Source: Porticoccaceae bacterium
Lineage (GTDB): Bacteria; Pseudomonadota; Gammaproteobacteria; Pseudomonadales; Porticoccaceae
Direction: 5' to 3'
Length of the DNA stretch: 36,905 nt
NCBI GenBank assembly: GCA_024644585.1
Contig: JAHEHM010000012.1
Location: forward strand, 1 to 36,905
Below the pieces are notes generated by a model. It did no database searches, had not been told where the DNA came from, and was given only the letters and a program-made list of their open reading frames with translations. Below are positions 18,846 to 25,961 of this stretch, one piece after another; the first letter of the stretch is position 1, and every line of letters begins with the position of its first letter. Both the position numbers and the translations under genes were made by a program.

Positions 18846-18877
18846 AAAAAAGCCGACACTAAACTAAGTGCCGGCTT
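18846..18877 (-). terminator. Internal terminator between subunit and chaperone-like genes
   Basis: On the minus strand AAGCCGGCACT (18877-18867) pairs with AGTGTCGGCTT (18860-18850), eleven pairs with one G-U, followed by TTTTTCTTAT. It lies 20 bp after the secreted-protein gene and 77 bp before the chaperone-like gene, so it probably limits downstream expression. Confidence 0.85.
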
Positions 18878-18897
18878 TAGGAATGATTTATTATTAT

Positions 18898-19575
18898 TTA
18901 TGATACGGTTGGTAAGGCTCTAACTGTTGCGGTGGCTGTGTATCTACCGGCTCCTTGAACTGAGCCATTATTTGCCAAGGTTACGGCAATATAGAATTTG
19001 GCGGCAAAATCAGTGTAACCACCTTGGTCACCCCAATTCACACTTGAGTTATCAATTGCTCTACCGTTATAGGCATCTTTCATATCGTCACTCATATCGG
19101 CAACCGCTGAACCATAGGCTCTATCAAAAGTGAGTTCAGCAATTGTCTCGGAGGTCCATGCTTCTATACTTCCTATTCCAATTCCTACGCCCGAAGAGAT
19201 TGTAATATCATTTCTTGAAGTGACGGATGAATCTACATTGATTAAGGTGAAATCATCAATACTAATAGTTGTCGGAACGTTGGTATGCCATTTTATCACG
19301 CCGCCGCCGACAAACACTGATCCTGCACCACCAGGCACATCTTCGCTATTATCAGCATCAGCATCGTTAGCACTGTAGGGGTAGTAATAAAGTTCCATAT
19401 CAGGCATGGCATCTAAGAGAACAAATTCATTGACCTCTACCTCAGTGCCATAGCTAGTGGTTTTTTCCCCTTTATCATCGGGAACATCATCCGTGCCAAA
19501 GACGGCAAAAGCTGATTGTGAAAAAAAGAACAAAAAGCTGGTGACTGTGACGAGTAAAAATTTAAATATTTTCAT
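18898..19575 (-). CDS. Small acidic secreted protein, candidate fibre or surface subunit
   Basis: 225 aa with a clear Sec signal peptide (MKIFKFLLVTVTSFLFFFSQSAFA, cleavage after residue 24, by eye). The mature part is Asp/Gly/Ser/Thr-rich, has no cysteine, and is predicted mostly beta (TISIDDFTLINVD, NDITISSGVGIGIGS). It ends in GRYTATATVRALPTVS, similar in style to the last strand of beta-sandwich pilins and DUF4402-like proteins. I recognise no specific family. AGGAG lies eight bases before the ATG, and a sigma-54 promoter ~100 bp upstream makes it first in its transcript. Likely the exported, most abundant product of the block; it lacks a type IV prepilin signal. Confidence 0.7.
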   Translation of the reverse strand: MKIFKFLLVTVTSFLFFFSQSAFAVFGTDDVPDDKGEKTTSYGTEVEVNEFVLLDAMPDMELYYYPYSANDADADNSEDVPGGAGSVFVGGGVIKWHTNVPTTISIDDFTLINVDSSVTSRNDITISSGVGIGIGSIEAWTSETIAELTFDRAYGSAVADMSDDMKDAYNGRAIDNSSVNWGDQGGYTDFAAKFYIAVTLANNGSVQGAGRYTATATVRALPTVS

Positions 19576-19677
19576 GGTAGTGACTCCTGTCGGTTTAATT
19601 AACTAAGATCCTTGTTAAAAGTTAGAACTATAGTCTTTGCAGGCGATAGTTCATTTTTGGGTTTTCTATTTAATAAT

Positions 19678-19693
19678 TGCAAAAATTATGCCA
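19678..19693 (-). promoter_or_regulatory. Sigma-54 (-24/-12) promoter
   Basis: The minus strand reads TGGCATAATTTTTGCA. This matches TGGCACG-N4-TTGCA at all invariant positions: GG at -24, GC at -12 and correct spacing. RNA would start near 19667, giving a ~92-nt leader to the secreted-protein gene. A sigma-54 activator gene lies immediately upstream. Confidence 0.9.
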
Positions 19694-19766
19694 AAGTGAA
19701 TAATTTAATTTTTCTATGTAATTTCAATAGGTTATTATTTTATTGCTGTTGGAATAGTGTAAAAAA

Positions 19767-19797
19767 TGTAACAAGTTGTATCCAAGACTGTAACAGG
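19767..19797 (-). promoter_or_regulatory. Candidate upstream activator sites
   Basis: TGTAACAAG (19767-19775) and TGTAACAGG (19789-19797) on the plus strand are near-identical and start 22 bp apart, two helical turns. They lie ~75-105 bp upstream of the -24/-12 elements, the usual position for sigma-54 activator binding. Inference. Confidence 0.5.
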
Positions 19798-19827
19798 AAA
19801 GAGATCAATTAATAATATTAAAAGGCA

Positions 19828-20796
19828 CTATAGATTATGGGCTTTCATCTTGCGCCATAATGTCATGCGACTAATACCCAGTTGTTTTGCAGTTTTAGTT
19901 TTATTACTACAGTTTTGAATGAGTGCTTGGGTTATCTTTTTGGCTTCATCAGAAATGAATTGCTCAGGAATATCTTTTTTTAATGCTGTTTGAATACTAT
20001 CGGGTAGATTCGATAACTCGAGTTGTCCGCTGTTGCTCATAGCTGCGGTAAATTTGGCACAGTTTTCTAGCTCTCTAATATTCCCAGGCCATGAGTAGTT
20101 GATAAGCCTATTTTGTAAGTCAGGCTCAATGATCCAGCGTTCCCTTGGAGATGCTTGGCTTAAAAAATATTCAAATAACAGGATAATGTCATCTTTTCTT
20201 TCTCTTAGGGGCGGCACGAGAAGGGGGATTACCTCGAGTCGATAGCGTAGGTCCTCGCGAAACTGCTGTTGTTTAATAGCATCCTCAAGACTTAGATTAG
20301 AGGCTGAGATAACACAGGCTGAAAAGCTTTGAAGCTTTACATCGCCTACCGGATAATACTGTTTCTCTTGAAGTACCCTCAATAGTTTTGCCTGAGTATT
20401 TGAAGCTAAACAGGCGACCTCATCTAAGAATAGGGTACCGTTTTCTGCGGCATTTAAGAGACCTTTACTGTTGTTATGTGCACCGGTAAAAGCGCCTTTT
20501 TTATGGCCAAATAACTGTGATTCCAGTAAGTCGCTAGAAAAATTAGCTACATTAACGGCTATAAAAGGCTGGTCAGCCCTTGGGCTCTGCGCGTGAATAG
20601 CCCTTGCTACTAATTCTTTACCAACGCCGGTTTCCCCCGAGATATAAATTGATGCATCTGTTTTTGCAGCTTTGCAAATAGTTTCAAAAAGTTTGTGCAT
20701 TTTAGGGTTGCATGACAGGATGCCATGAAAAAAAACCGACTTATCCAAATAAGATTTACTGTTGATATAGCTCTCCTTGCGTGCACCTACTAGCAA
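19828..20796 (-). CDS. Sigma-54-dependent activator without N-terminal sensor domain (PspF-like)
   Basis: AAA+ enhancer-binding protein that remodels RNA polymerase-sigma-54. 322 aa: AAA+ domain from ~residue 22 with Walker A GETGVGKE (54-61), the sigma-54 contact loop GAFTGA (101-106), Walker B GTLFLDE (120-126) and arginine-finger region FREDLRYRLEVIPL. A C-terminal Fis-type helix-turn-helix follows (NKTKTAKQLGISRMTLWRKM). It has no receiver, GAF or PAS domain, so activity must be set by its level or by a partner. The start given is the TTG at 20796 (preceded by AGGAAG but almost without spacing). A TTG at 20748 is an alternative, so the first ~20 residues are uncertain. Same strand as the sigma-54 promoter 135 bp below its stop. 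Confidence 0.93.
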   Translation of the reverse strand: MLVGARKESYINSKSYLDKSVFFHGILSCNPKMHKLFETICKAAKTDASIYISGETGVGKELVARAIHAQSPRADQPFIAVNVANFSSDLLESQLFGHKKGAFTGAHNNSKGLLNAAENGTLFLDEVACLASNTQAKLLRVLQEKQYYPVGDVKLQSFSACVISASNLSLEDAIKQQQFREDLRYRLEVIPLLVPPLRERKDDIILLFEYFLSQASPRERWIIEPDLQNRLINYSWPGNIRELENCAKFTAAMSNSGQLELSNLPDSIQTALKKDIPEQFISDEAKKITQALIQNCSNKTKTAKQLGISRMTLWRKMKAHNL

Positions 20797-20964
20797 CTTC
20801 CTGTCACCAGATTATTGAATAAAGTAATGCATATCCCTATAAAATATTTACTTATATATATTATTCTAGATTATAAATTATTTACTAAGTGTTTTTATTC
20901 AATAATAAATTTTATGTTTTAGCCTAAATTCGATTTTATTATTTTTGTTTGCTATTCTTGATAC

Positions 20965-21051
20965 ATGTTAAATTTTATCGGCAATACTAAAACCGCACAA
21001 AATCTTGTCTCATCTGACTCGATTCGTATTGTTGTGCGCCTCCTGCCCTGA
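20965..21051 (+). CDS. leuL: leuA leader peptide (attenuator control peptide)
   Basis: A 28-codon reading frame whose last ten codons are SIRIVVRLLP: two Ile, two Val and two Leu codons in succession just before the stop. The stop (21049-21051) lies in the loop of a terminator hairpin. This is the layout of branched-chain attenuators, where stalling at scarce charged tRNA prevents termination. The ATG has no ribosome binding site. A TGn-extended TATTCT at 20953-20958 would start RNA at about the ATG, so the peptide may be leaderless. Confidence 0.75.
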   Translation: MLNFIGNTKTAQNLVSSDSIRIVVRLLP

Positions 21052-21070
21052 GGGGCTTCTTTCTTTTTTC
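21038..21070 (+). terminator. leuA attenuator terminator
   Basis: GCCC (21045-21048) pairs with GGGC (21053-21056); alternatively GCCTC (21038-21042) pairs with GGGGC (21052-21056). A long T-rich run TTCTTTCTTTTTTC follows. Upstream, CGCACAA (20994-21000) can pair with TTGTGCG (21032-21038), which overlaps the terminator's 5' side and contains control codons, giving a possible switch. Confidence 0.75.
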
Positions 21071-21077
21071 CTAATTT

Positions 21078-21106
21078 TTGTTTCTTTTTCGTCTGTATTA
21101 TATAAA
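21078..21106 (+). promoter_or_regulatory. Possible second leuA promoter
   Basis: TTGTTT (21078-21083), 17 bp, TATAAA (21101-21106), downstream of the attenuator. In AT-rich sequence such matches are easily found by chance. Confidence 0.35.
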
Positions 21107-21152
21107 TCTAAGACGGAATTCTATCCCCTTATGGGTAAATAAGTTTTACAAT

Positions 21153-21176
21153 ACTGTCTTCACTGCTGAAGGCAGT
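21153..21176 (+). promoter_or_regulatory. Hairpin just before the leuA ribosome binding site
   Basis: ACTGTCTTCA (21153-21162) pairs with TGAAGGCAGT (21167-21176), ten pairs with one G-U, loop CTGC. It sits six bases before AGGA (21182-21185). No T-run follows, so it is not a terminator. Confidence 0.55.
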
Positions 21177-21193
21177 TATTCAGGAATACAACC

Positions 21194-22741
21194 ATGAATG
21201 CAAAAGACAATTTAGTTATTTTTGATACTACCTTGCGCGATGGCGAGCAAAGCCCCGGCGCATCCATGACCAAGGATGAAAAGGTTCGTATTGCCAAGGC
21301 GCTTGAGAAACTTGGTGTGGATGTTATTGAGGCGGGTTTTGCAGTATCTAGTCAGGGTGATTTTGATGCGGTACAGGCGATTGCAAATACGGTAAAAGAG
21401 AGTCGAATATGTAGCCTATCTCGTGCCGTTAAAGGAGATATTGAAGCCGCAGCACAGGCCCTAAAGGGCGCTGAAGCAGGTCGTATACATACGTTTATTG
21501 CCACTTCGCCAATTCATATGAAATACAAACTGCAAATGGAGCCGGATCAGGTCATGGATCAGGCTATTGCCGCGGTTAAATTGGCACGTGGTTTTATTGA
21601 TGATGTTGAGTTTTCCTTAGAAGATGCCAGTCGCACAGAATTTGATTTTATGTGCCAGATTACTGAGGCAGTAATTAATGCTGGTGCTTCCACCATTAAC
21701 TTACCAGATACTGTCGGCTATACCGATCCCGGTGAATATGGCGCAATGATTGAGCGTCTTTTAAACACTGTACCCAATGCGGATAAGGCCATTTTTTCTG
21801 TGCACTGTCACAATGACCTTGGGCTTGCGGTGGCCAATAGTTTAGCAGCGGTTAAGGCCGGTGCAAGACAGGTTGAATGTACCATTAATGGCTTGGGTGA
21901 AAGGGCAGGTAATGCATCCCTTGAAGAGATTGTTATGGCTATACGCACCCGCAAGGATATCTTCCCCGTGCAGACCAATATAGATACTACGCAGATCGTG
22001 CCTACATCTCGATTAGTTTCATCGGTCACAGGATTTCCTGTTCAGCCGAATAAGGCAATTGTGGGCGCTAATGCCTTTGCTCATGAGTCGGGTATTCATC
22101 AGGATGGTATTTTAAAGTTCCGAGAAACCTACGAAATCATGAAGGCCGAAGATGTTGGCTGGAGTACTAACAAATTATCTCTAGGTAAGTTGTCGGGTCG
22201 AGCTGCTTTTGCAGCGCGTTTAGAGGAACTGGGCATTAATTTTGAGAGTAAGGATGATTTTAATCAGGCCTTTAGTAGGTTTAAAGATTTGGCCGATAAG
22301 AAACGTGAGATCTTTGATGAAGATCTTCAAGCGTTGGTTTCTGATGTGCAGATCGAAGCGGAAGACGATGCCATCACAGTCATTGATCTTGAGGTTTTGA
22401 CGAAAACTGGGCAGTTACCAAAGGCAAAAATCTGCATTAACTATCAAGATCAAGAACATCAATCAGAGGCTAGCGGTGATGGTGCTGTAGATGCCATATT
22501 TAATGCTATTGAAAAGCTTATCAACAGCCAAACTAATTTACAGCTTTATTCTGTAAATGCGGTTACCGAGGGCACTGATTCTCAGGGTGAAGTGACTGTT
22601 CGTTTGGAAAAAGACGGTCGAATTATTAATGGGCAGGGTGCTGATACCGATATTCTTTTGGCCAGTGCAAAAGCATATCTCAATGCATTGACGCTAATGG
22701 GTAACCCAGGCAGATTACACCCGCAGTTAGGTGGTGTGTAG
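21194..22741 (+). CDS. leuA: 2-isopropylmalate synthase
   Basis: First committed step of leucine synthesis: acetyl-CoA plus 2-oxoisovalerate. 515 aa: TIM-barrel catalytic domain with [17 protein letters not shown] (residues ~9-25), metal site [13 protein letters not shown] and [14 protein letters not shown], the linker [15 protein letters not shown], and the C-terminal LeuA allosteric domain (~390-510) for leucine feedback. AGGA lies eight bases before the ATG. The gene is preceded by an attenuator with a leader peptide and overlaps the next gene by one base (TAGTG). Its substrate is supplied by the ilvBHC pathway. Confidence 0.98.
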   Translation: MNAKDNLVIFDTTLRDGEQSPGASMTKDEKVRIAKALEKLGVDVIEAGFAVSSQGDFDAVQAIANTVKESRICSLSRAVKGDIEAAAQALKGAEAGRIHTFIATSPIHMKYKLQMEPDQVMDQAIAAVKLARGFIDDVEFSLEDASRTEFDFMCQITEAVINAGASTINLPDTVGYTDPGEYGAMIERLLNTVPNADKAIFSVHCHNDLGLAVANSLAAVKAGARQVECTINGLGERAGNASLEEIVMAIRTRKDIFPVQTNIDTTQIVPTSRLVSSVTGFPVQPNKAIVGANAFAHESGIHQDGILKFRETYEIMKAEDVGWSTNKLSLGKLSGRAAFAARLEELGINFESKDDFNQAFSRFKDLADKKREIFDEDLQALVSDVQIEAEDDAITVIDLEVLTKTGQLPKAKICINYQDQEHQSEASGDGAVDAIFNAIEKLINSQTNLQLYSVNAVTEGTDSQGEVTVRLEKDGRIINGQGADTDILLASAKAYLNALTLMGNPGRLHPQLGGV

Positions 22742-23484
22742 TGTCCGAGGGGCATGATATTGAGGTTCGTAACCAGTATCTTAAGACACTGGGTATCGTT
22801 CAGTATCGGCCCAGAGATATCAATACTGAGAATGCTGCTCAAACAATACAGGCGCAACCTCAAACTACTGTGGATACAGGTGCGACTGTCAGTGAGCCAT
22901 CAGCCGCACAGGCGGCTGAAATAGCCTCAGTCATTGAGGCAGTGACAGAAGAGCCCATAAAGCCGGTTGTTGCCAAGGCTAAGCCAATTAATGTAGAGGC
23001 AGAGGTTGCTCATGATTTAGCCTTAAAATTTGCCCTCTGGCAGCCCAGTGATCAGCTGTTGGTAGTATCAGCCGTTGATGACAAGCTGCCAGACCAATCA
23101 CAAATTAGCCTTTTAAAAAATATTCTTAGAGCCATTGATCAAGGCATAGCTTCTTTGCCGCAGTTTGATGTTGTTAATTGGCCTCCCCATCCTAGTATGG
23201 CAGGTGGTGAATCCGATGCTAGAGAGTTTTTGTCGACCTTAATCAGTTCCAAACTTGCATCCAATCCCACTAAAACACTGTTGTTTCTAGGCGATTCTGC
23301 TCGGGATTGGATCTTGTCGGATCAGCAAAAGGATAAGGTTATTGATGGAGCTGTTGCGCTTTCTAATTCAGTCACAGCGCTTAGTATTCCAGCACTCGAA
23401 ACAATGCTGAGTAAGCCTGAAACCAAGCGACAAGCTTGGCATACAATCAGTAGCTATCTTTCCTCTAAGGCTGATTCGAACTAA
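22741..23484 (+). CDS. holD: Probable DNA polymerase III psi subunit (diverged HolD)
   Basis: 247 aa starting with GTG at the leuA stop. The N-terminus NQYLKTLGIVQYRPRD matches the HolD pattern (E. coli WQLQQLGITQWSLR), the SSB/chi-binding end of psi. After a ~65-residue Ala/Glu/Val/Pro-rich linker (residues ~30-95) comes a Rossmann-like part: LLVVSAVDDKLPD, LLKNILRAI, LLFLGDS, and the end ETKRQAWHTISSYLS (E. coli ARAALWQQICTYE). It sits directly before rimI, as holD does in E. coli and as the cryptic psi gene does in Pseudomonas. Assigned by pattern and synteny; overall identity is low. Confidence 0.72.
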   Translation: MSEGHDIEVRNQYLKTLGIVQYRPRDINTENAAQTIQAQPQTTVDTGATVSEPSAAQAAEIASVIEAVTEEPIKPVVAKAKPINVEAEVAHDLALKFALWQPSDQLLVVSAVDDKLPDQSQISLLKNILRAIDQGIASLPQFDVVNWPPHPSMAGGESDAREFLSTLISSKLASNPTKTLLFLGDSARDWILSDQQKDKVIDGAVALSNSVTALSIPALETMLSKPETKRQAWHTISSYLSSKADSN

Positions 23485-23487
23485 ATT

Positions 23488-23979
23488 ATGAGCCAGTTCT
23501 TGGCAATACCCAATACCGCCACTGATGCCTTATTGGAACAGCATCCTGATATGGATTTTCGCTATGCCAAGAATTCTGACCTAACTGAGGTCAAGGCTAT
23601 TGAGCAGTTAACTTCTCCCTATCCATGGTCAGATCAGCTATTTGATGAATCAATCAATAAATTGCTAGTGATAACACAGAAACAAGATATTATCGGCTAT
23701 GCAGTGGTTGCTTTGGTTGCTCAGCAGGCCGAACTGCATTTAATAGCTATTCACCCCAAGGCGCAGAGTCAGGGCTATGGCCAGTTACTATTGGCGTTAA
23801 TTATAGAATCTATGCCAGCCAGTATTGAATCTTTTTTTCTGGAGGTGCGTGTTAGTAACTGTCGTGCTATTCGCCTATATCAGCGTTTAGGCTTCGTACA
23901 AATTGGTGAAAGAAAAGACTACTATCGTAACGGTATGGGCACTGAAGATGCCATTATTATGGCCAGAGAAAACTACTAG
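23488..23979 (+). CDS. rimI: Ribosomal protein S18-alanine N-acetyltransferase
   Basis: GNAT-fold acetyltransferase that acetylates the N-terminal Ala of S18 (rpsR is in this window). 163 aa: acetyl-CoA site LIAIHPKAQSQGYGQLLL (the Q-x-x-G-x-G/A motif), then FLEVRVSNCRAIRLYQRLGF and GERKDYYRNGMGTEDAIIM, the RimI signature. It has ~20 extra residues before the usual start; the ATG at 23488 and an internal ATG at codon 22 both lack strong ribosome binding sites. Three bases separate it from the holD candidate. Confidence 0.93.
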   Translation: MSQFLAIPNTATDALLEQHPDMDFRYAKNSDLTEVKAIEQLTSPYPWSDQLFDESINKLLVITQKQDIIGYAVVALVAQQAELHLIAIHPKAQSQGYGQLLLALIIESMPASIESFFLEVRVSNCRAIRLYQRLGFVQIGERKDYYRNGMGTEDAIIMARENY

Positions 23980-23983
23980 AAAG

Positions 23984-24029
23984 CCAGTAAAAAGCTTAAT
24001 GTAGAAAGTTAGGTTTTACTGGGTTTTTT
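23984..24029 (+). terminator. Candidate terminator of leuA-holD-rimI
   Basis: CCAGTAAAA (23984-23992) pairs with TTTTACTGG (24014-24022), 21-base loop, then GTTTTTTC. The right arm lies inside the 3' end of the convergent regulator gene. Confidence 0.5.
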
Positions 24030-24533
24030 CTGCAGTTTTCGCTGTAATGTTCTGCGATGCATCCCGAGATTTCTAGCCGTAGCTGAAATATTGCCATCAT
24101 TATCACTAAGCACACGCTGGATATGTTCCCATTCAAGACGACTAACCGAAGTTGGGGTTGCCGAAATTGATTCTGTGGGTTTATCTGAAGCTGAAAATGC
24201 CTGCACAATATCTTCGGCGCTGGCCGGTTTGCAGAGATAGTTCACGGCGCCTAACTTAATGGCTTCAACGGCGGTGGAAATGCTCGAATAGCCGGTTAAA
24301 ATTAAGATCTCTGCATGGGGTAATCGTTGTTTAATATCGACCAAAATCGATAAGCCAGATTCCTGCTCTAATTTTAAGTCCAAAATAACGCGTTCAATGG
24401 CTGAGTCATTGTCACAGTGCTCAGCTGCTTGATGACCGTTATTGGCAATGCACACAGAATGTCCCTGACGCACCAAGACTCTGGAGAGTACTTGGCAAAA
24501 AGCCTGATCATCGTCAATAATTAGGTACTTCAA
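24009..24533 (-). CDS. regA: RegA/PrrA/RoxR-type redox response regulator
   Basis: 174 aa. Receiver domain with acidic pocket IIDDDQ, phosphoacceptor Asp52 (VILDLKL), Thr80 and Lys102 (LCKPAS). A short linker follows, then a Fis-type helix-turn-helix GNISATARNLGMHRRTLQRKL, nearly invariant in the RegA family. RegA proteins control respiration, carbon and nitrogen genes in response to the quinone pool and redox state. The ATG overlaps the kinase stop by four bases, so the pair is coupled. Names used elsewhere are prrA, actR and roxR. Confidence 0.93.
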   Translation of the reverse strand: MKYLIIDDDQAFCQVLSRVLVRQGHSVCIANNGHQAAEHCDNDSAIERVILDLKLEQESGLSILVDIKQRLPHAEILILTGYSSISTAVEAIKLGAVNYLCKPASAEDIVQAFSASDKPTESISATPTSVSRLEWEHIQRVLSDNDGNISATARNLGMHRRTLQRKLQKKPSKT

Positions 24534-25816
24534 GACTTAGCCCCGGTGTTCTGAGTCAGATTAAGGGGCAGACAAAGGGTAGTCATTGTGCCGCCCTCAG
24601 GAAGTTTATCTAAACGAATTGAACCACCAAACCGAGTCACAGTATTCTGAGAAAGAAACAAGCCTAAACCTAAGCCATCGGTTTTACTGGATGAGAAAGG
24701 CTTTTGATTTTTAACCATAGTCTCTTCAAATCCCTCGCCAAAGTCTTTTATAAAGATAATTACTTCAGCATCAGACCAGCTTATGCTGACTTCGACCTCA
24801 GATGGGCTAGCATCGGCAGCATTATTTAAGAGGTTCAAAATTGACTGCGCAATGGTTGGATGGAAGCGAATCTCTGGTGCTGGATAATCGCTTTGGGCGT
24901 AACTCACTTTGGCATTAAGCTCAGGACGCATCAACTGCCAGCGTTCAATTAATTGATCAAAATAGCTATGTAGGGTCTGGTTAGAATATTGATTAGTTGC
25001 AGATTCATTGGCCGTAGACTGCAATTGCTTCAAGGTTATTTTGCACTGATCTATTTGCTGGCTTAATAAATCAATATCCTTGTTAGCTGTCTGATGGAGC
25101 TGCATTTCATCCACTAACAGTCGCATGGTGTTTAAGGGTGTGCCCAATTCATGAGCAGTGCCCGCAGCAAGAGTGCCAATGGCTAAAAGCTGTTCATTTT
25201 CTAATTGTTGTTCACGGTGTTCGGCAATGTTTTTTTGTTGAAGCTCTAATTCACTGGCAATTTGACTAACAAAGTAGCTAATAATCGCTGCGCTAATGGC
25301 AAAGTTAGCCCACATTCCAAGAACATGTAAATTATTGCCTGCCATTGTATGGCCCATATGCGAGGGAGCAATAGCCATCACTGGAATATGATAGTTAAGC
25401 AAAAGGCTGTACCCAATGAGAGCGATGAGGGCAATACTGGCTGTGTATGCCCTAGGCAGGGTGATGGCAGCAATACTAATCGGAATCAGATAATAGGAAA
25501 TAAATGGATTTGATGCGCCCCCGCTAAAGTACAAAAGAATACTGAAGAAAATAATATCCACCAGTAGATGGATAAAAAATTCTTTATTAGTAATCGGGAT
25601 TTTCAAGCGACCTCTATTGGCGGTGGCAACACTAATAGAGGCATAGATAGCCAAGACCCATGCAATTTCAGCGCTAGCCAAGCCGAGGGGTTTAACGGCT
25701 GTAAAGTAAATAAGCGCAAGGCATTGGCCAAAAATTACCACTGCCCGAATAAGACCAAGTCTATATAGATTGTGGCGGATCGCGTATTCCAGTGTATATT
25801 GGCTATCTAAATTCAT
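24530..25816 (-). CDS. regB: RegB/PrrB/RoxS-type redox sensor kinase
   Basis: 428 aa with six N-terminal membrane segments (residues ~22-185), an H-box GTLAAGTAHELGTPLNT (His222), and ATPase boxes NLLNNAADAS, KDFGEGF and GLGLGLF. The two hallmarks of redox sensing are both present: the quinone-binding loop GGASNPF (99-105) and the conserved cysteine after the H-box (Cys258 in QQIDQCKITL). In RegB these report the ubiquinone state and form a regulatory disulfide. It is first in the regB-regA operon, divergent from the DUF2750 gene. Confidence 0.94.
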   Translation of the reverse strand: MNLDSQYTLEYAIRHNLYRLGLIRAVVIFGQCLALIYFTAVKPLGLASAEIAWVLAIYASISVATANRGRLKIPITNKEFFIHLLVDIIFFSILLYFSGGASNPFISYYLIPISIAAITLPRAYTASIALIALIGYSLLLNYHIPVMAIAPSHMGHTMAGNNLHVLGMWANFAISAAIISYFVSQIASELELQQKNIAEHREQQLENEQLLAIGTLAAGTAHELGTPLNTMRLLVDEMQLHQTANKDIDLLSQQIDQCKITLKQLQSTANESATNQYSNQTLHSYFDQLIERWQLMRPELNAKVSYAQSDYPAPEIRFHPTIAQSILNLLNNAADASPSEVEVSISWSDAEVIIFIKDFGEGFEETMVKNQKPFSSSKTDGLGLGLFLSQNTVTRFGGSIRLDKLPEGGTMTTLCLPLNLTQNTGAKS

Positions 25817-25961
25817 GCTGTAAGTTTACCAAAAAACCTCGTTCAACTGGCTAAACTTTAATTTTTAATTTTATACTTGAATAGAGTTTATGCTGGCGAG
25901 TGAATACTAAAGGGGTTAACATTGCGCCAATTAACTTGTCCTAGGTAAAAAGAGCATAGAT

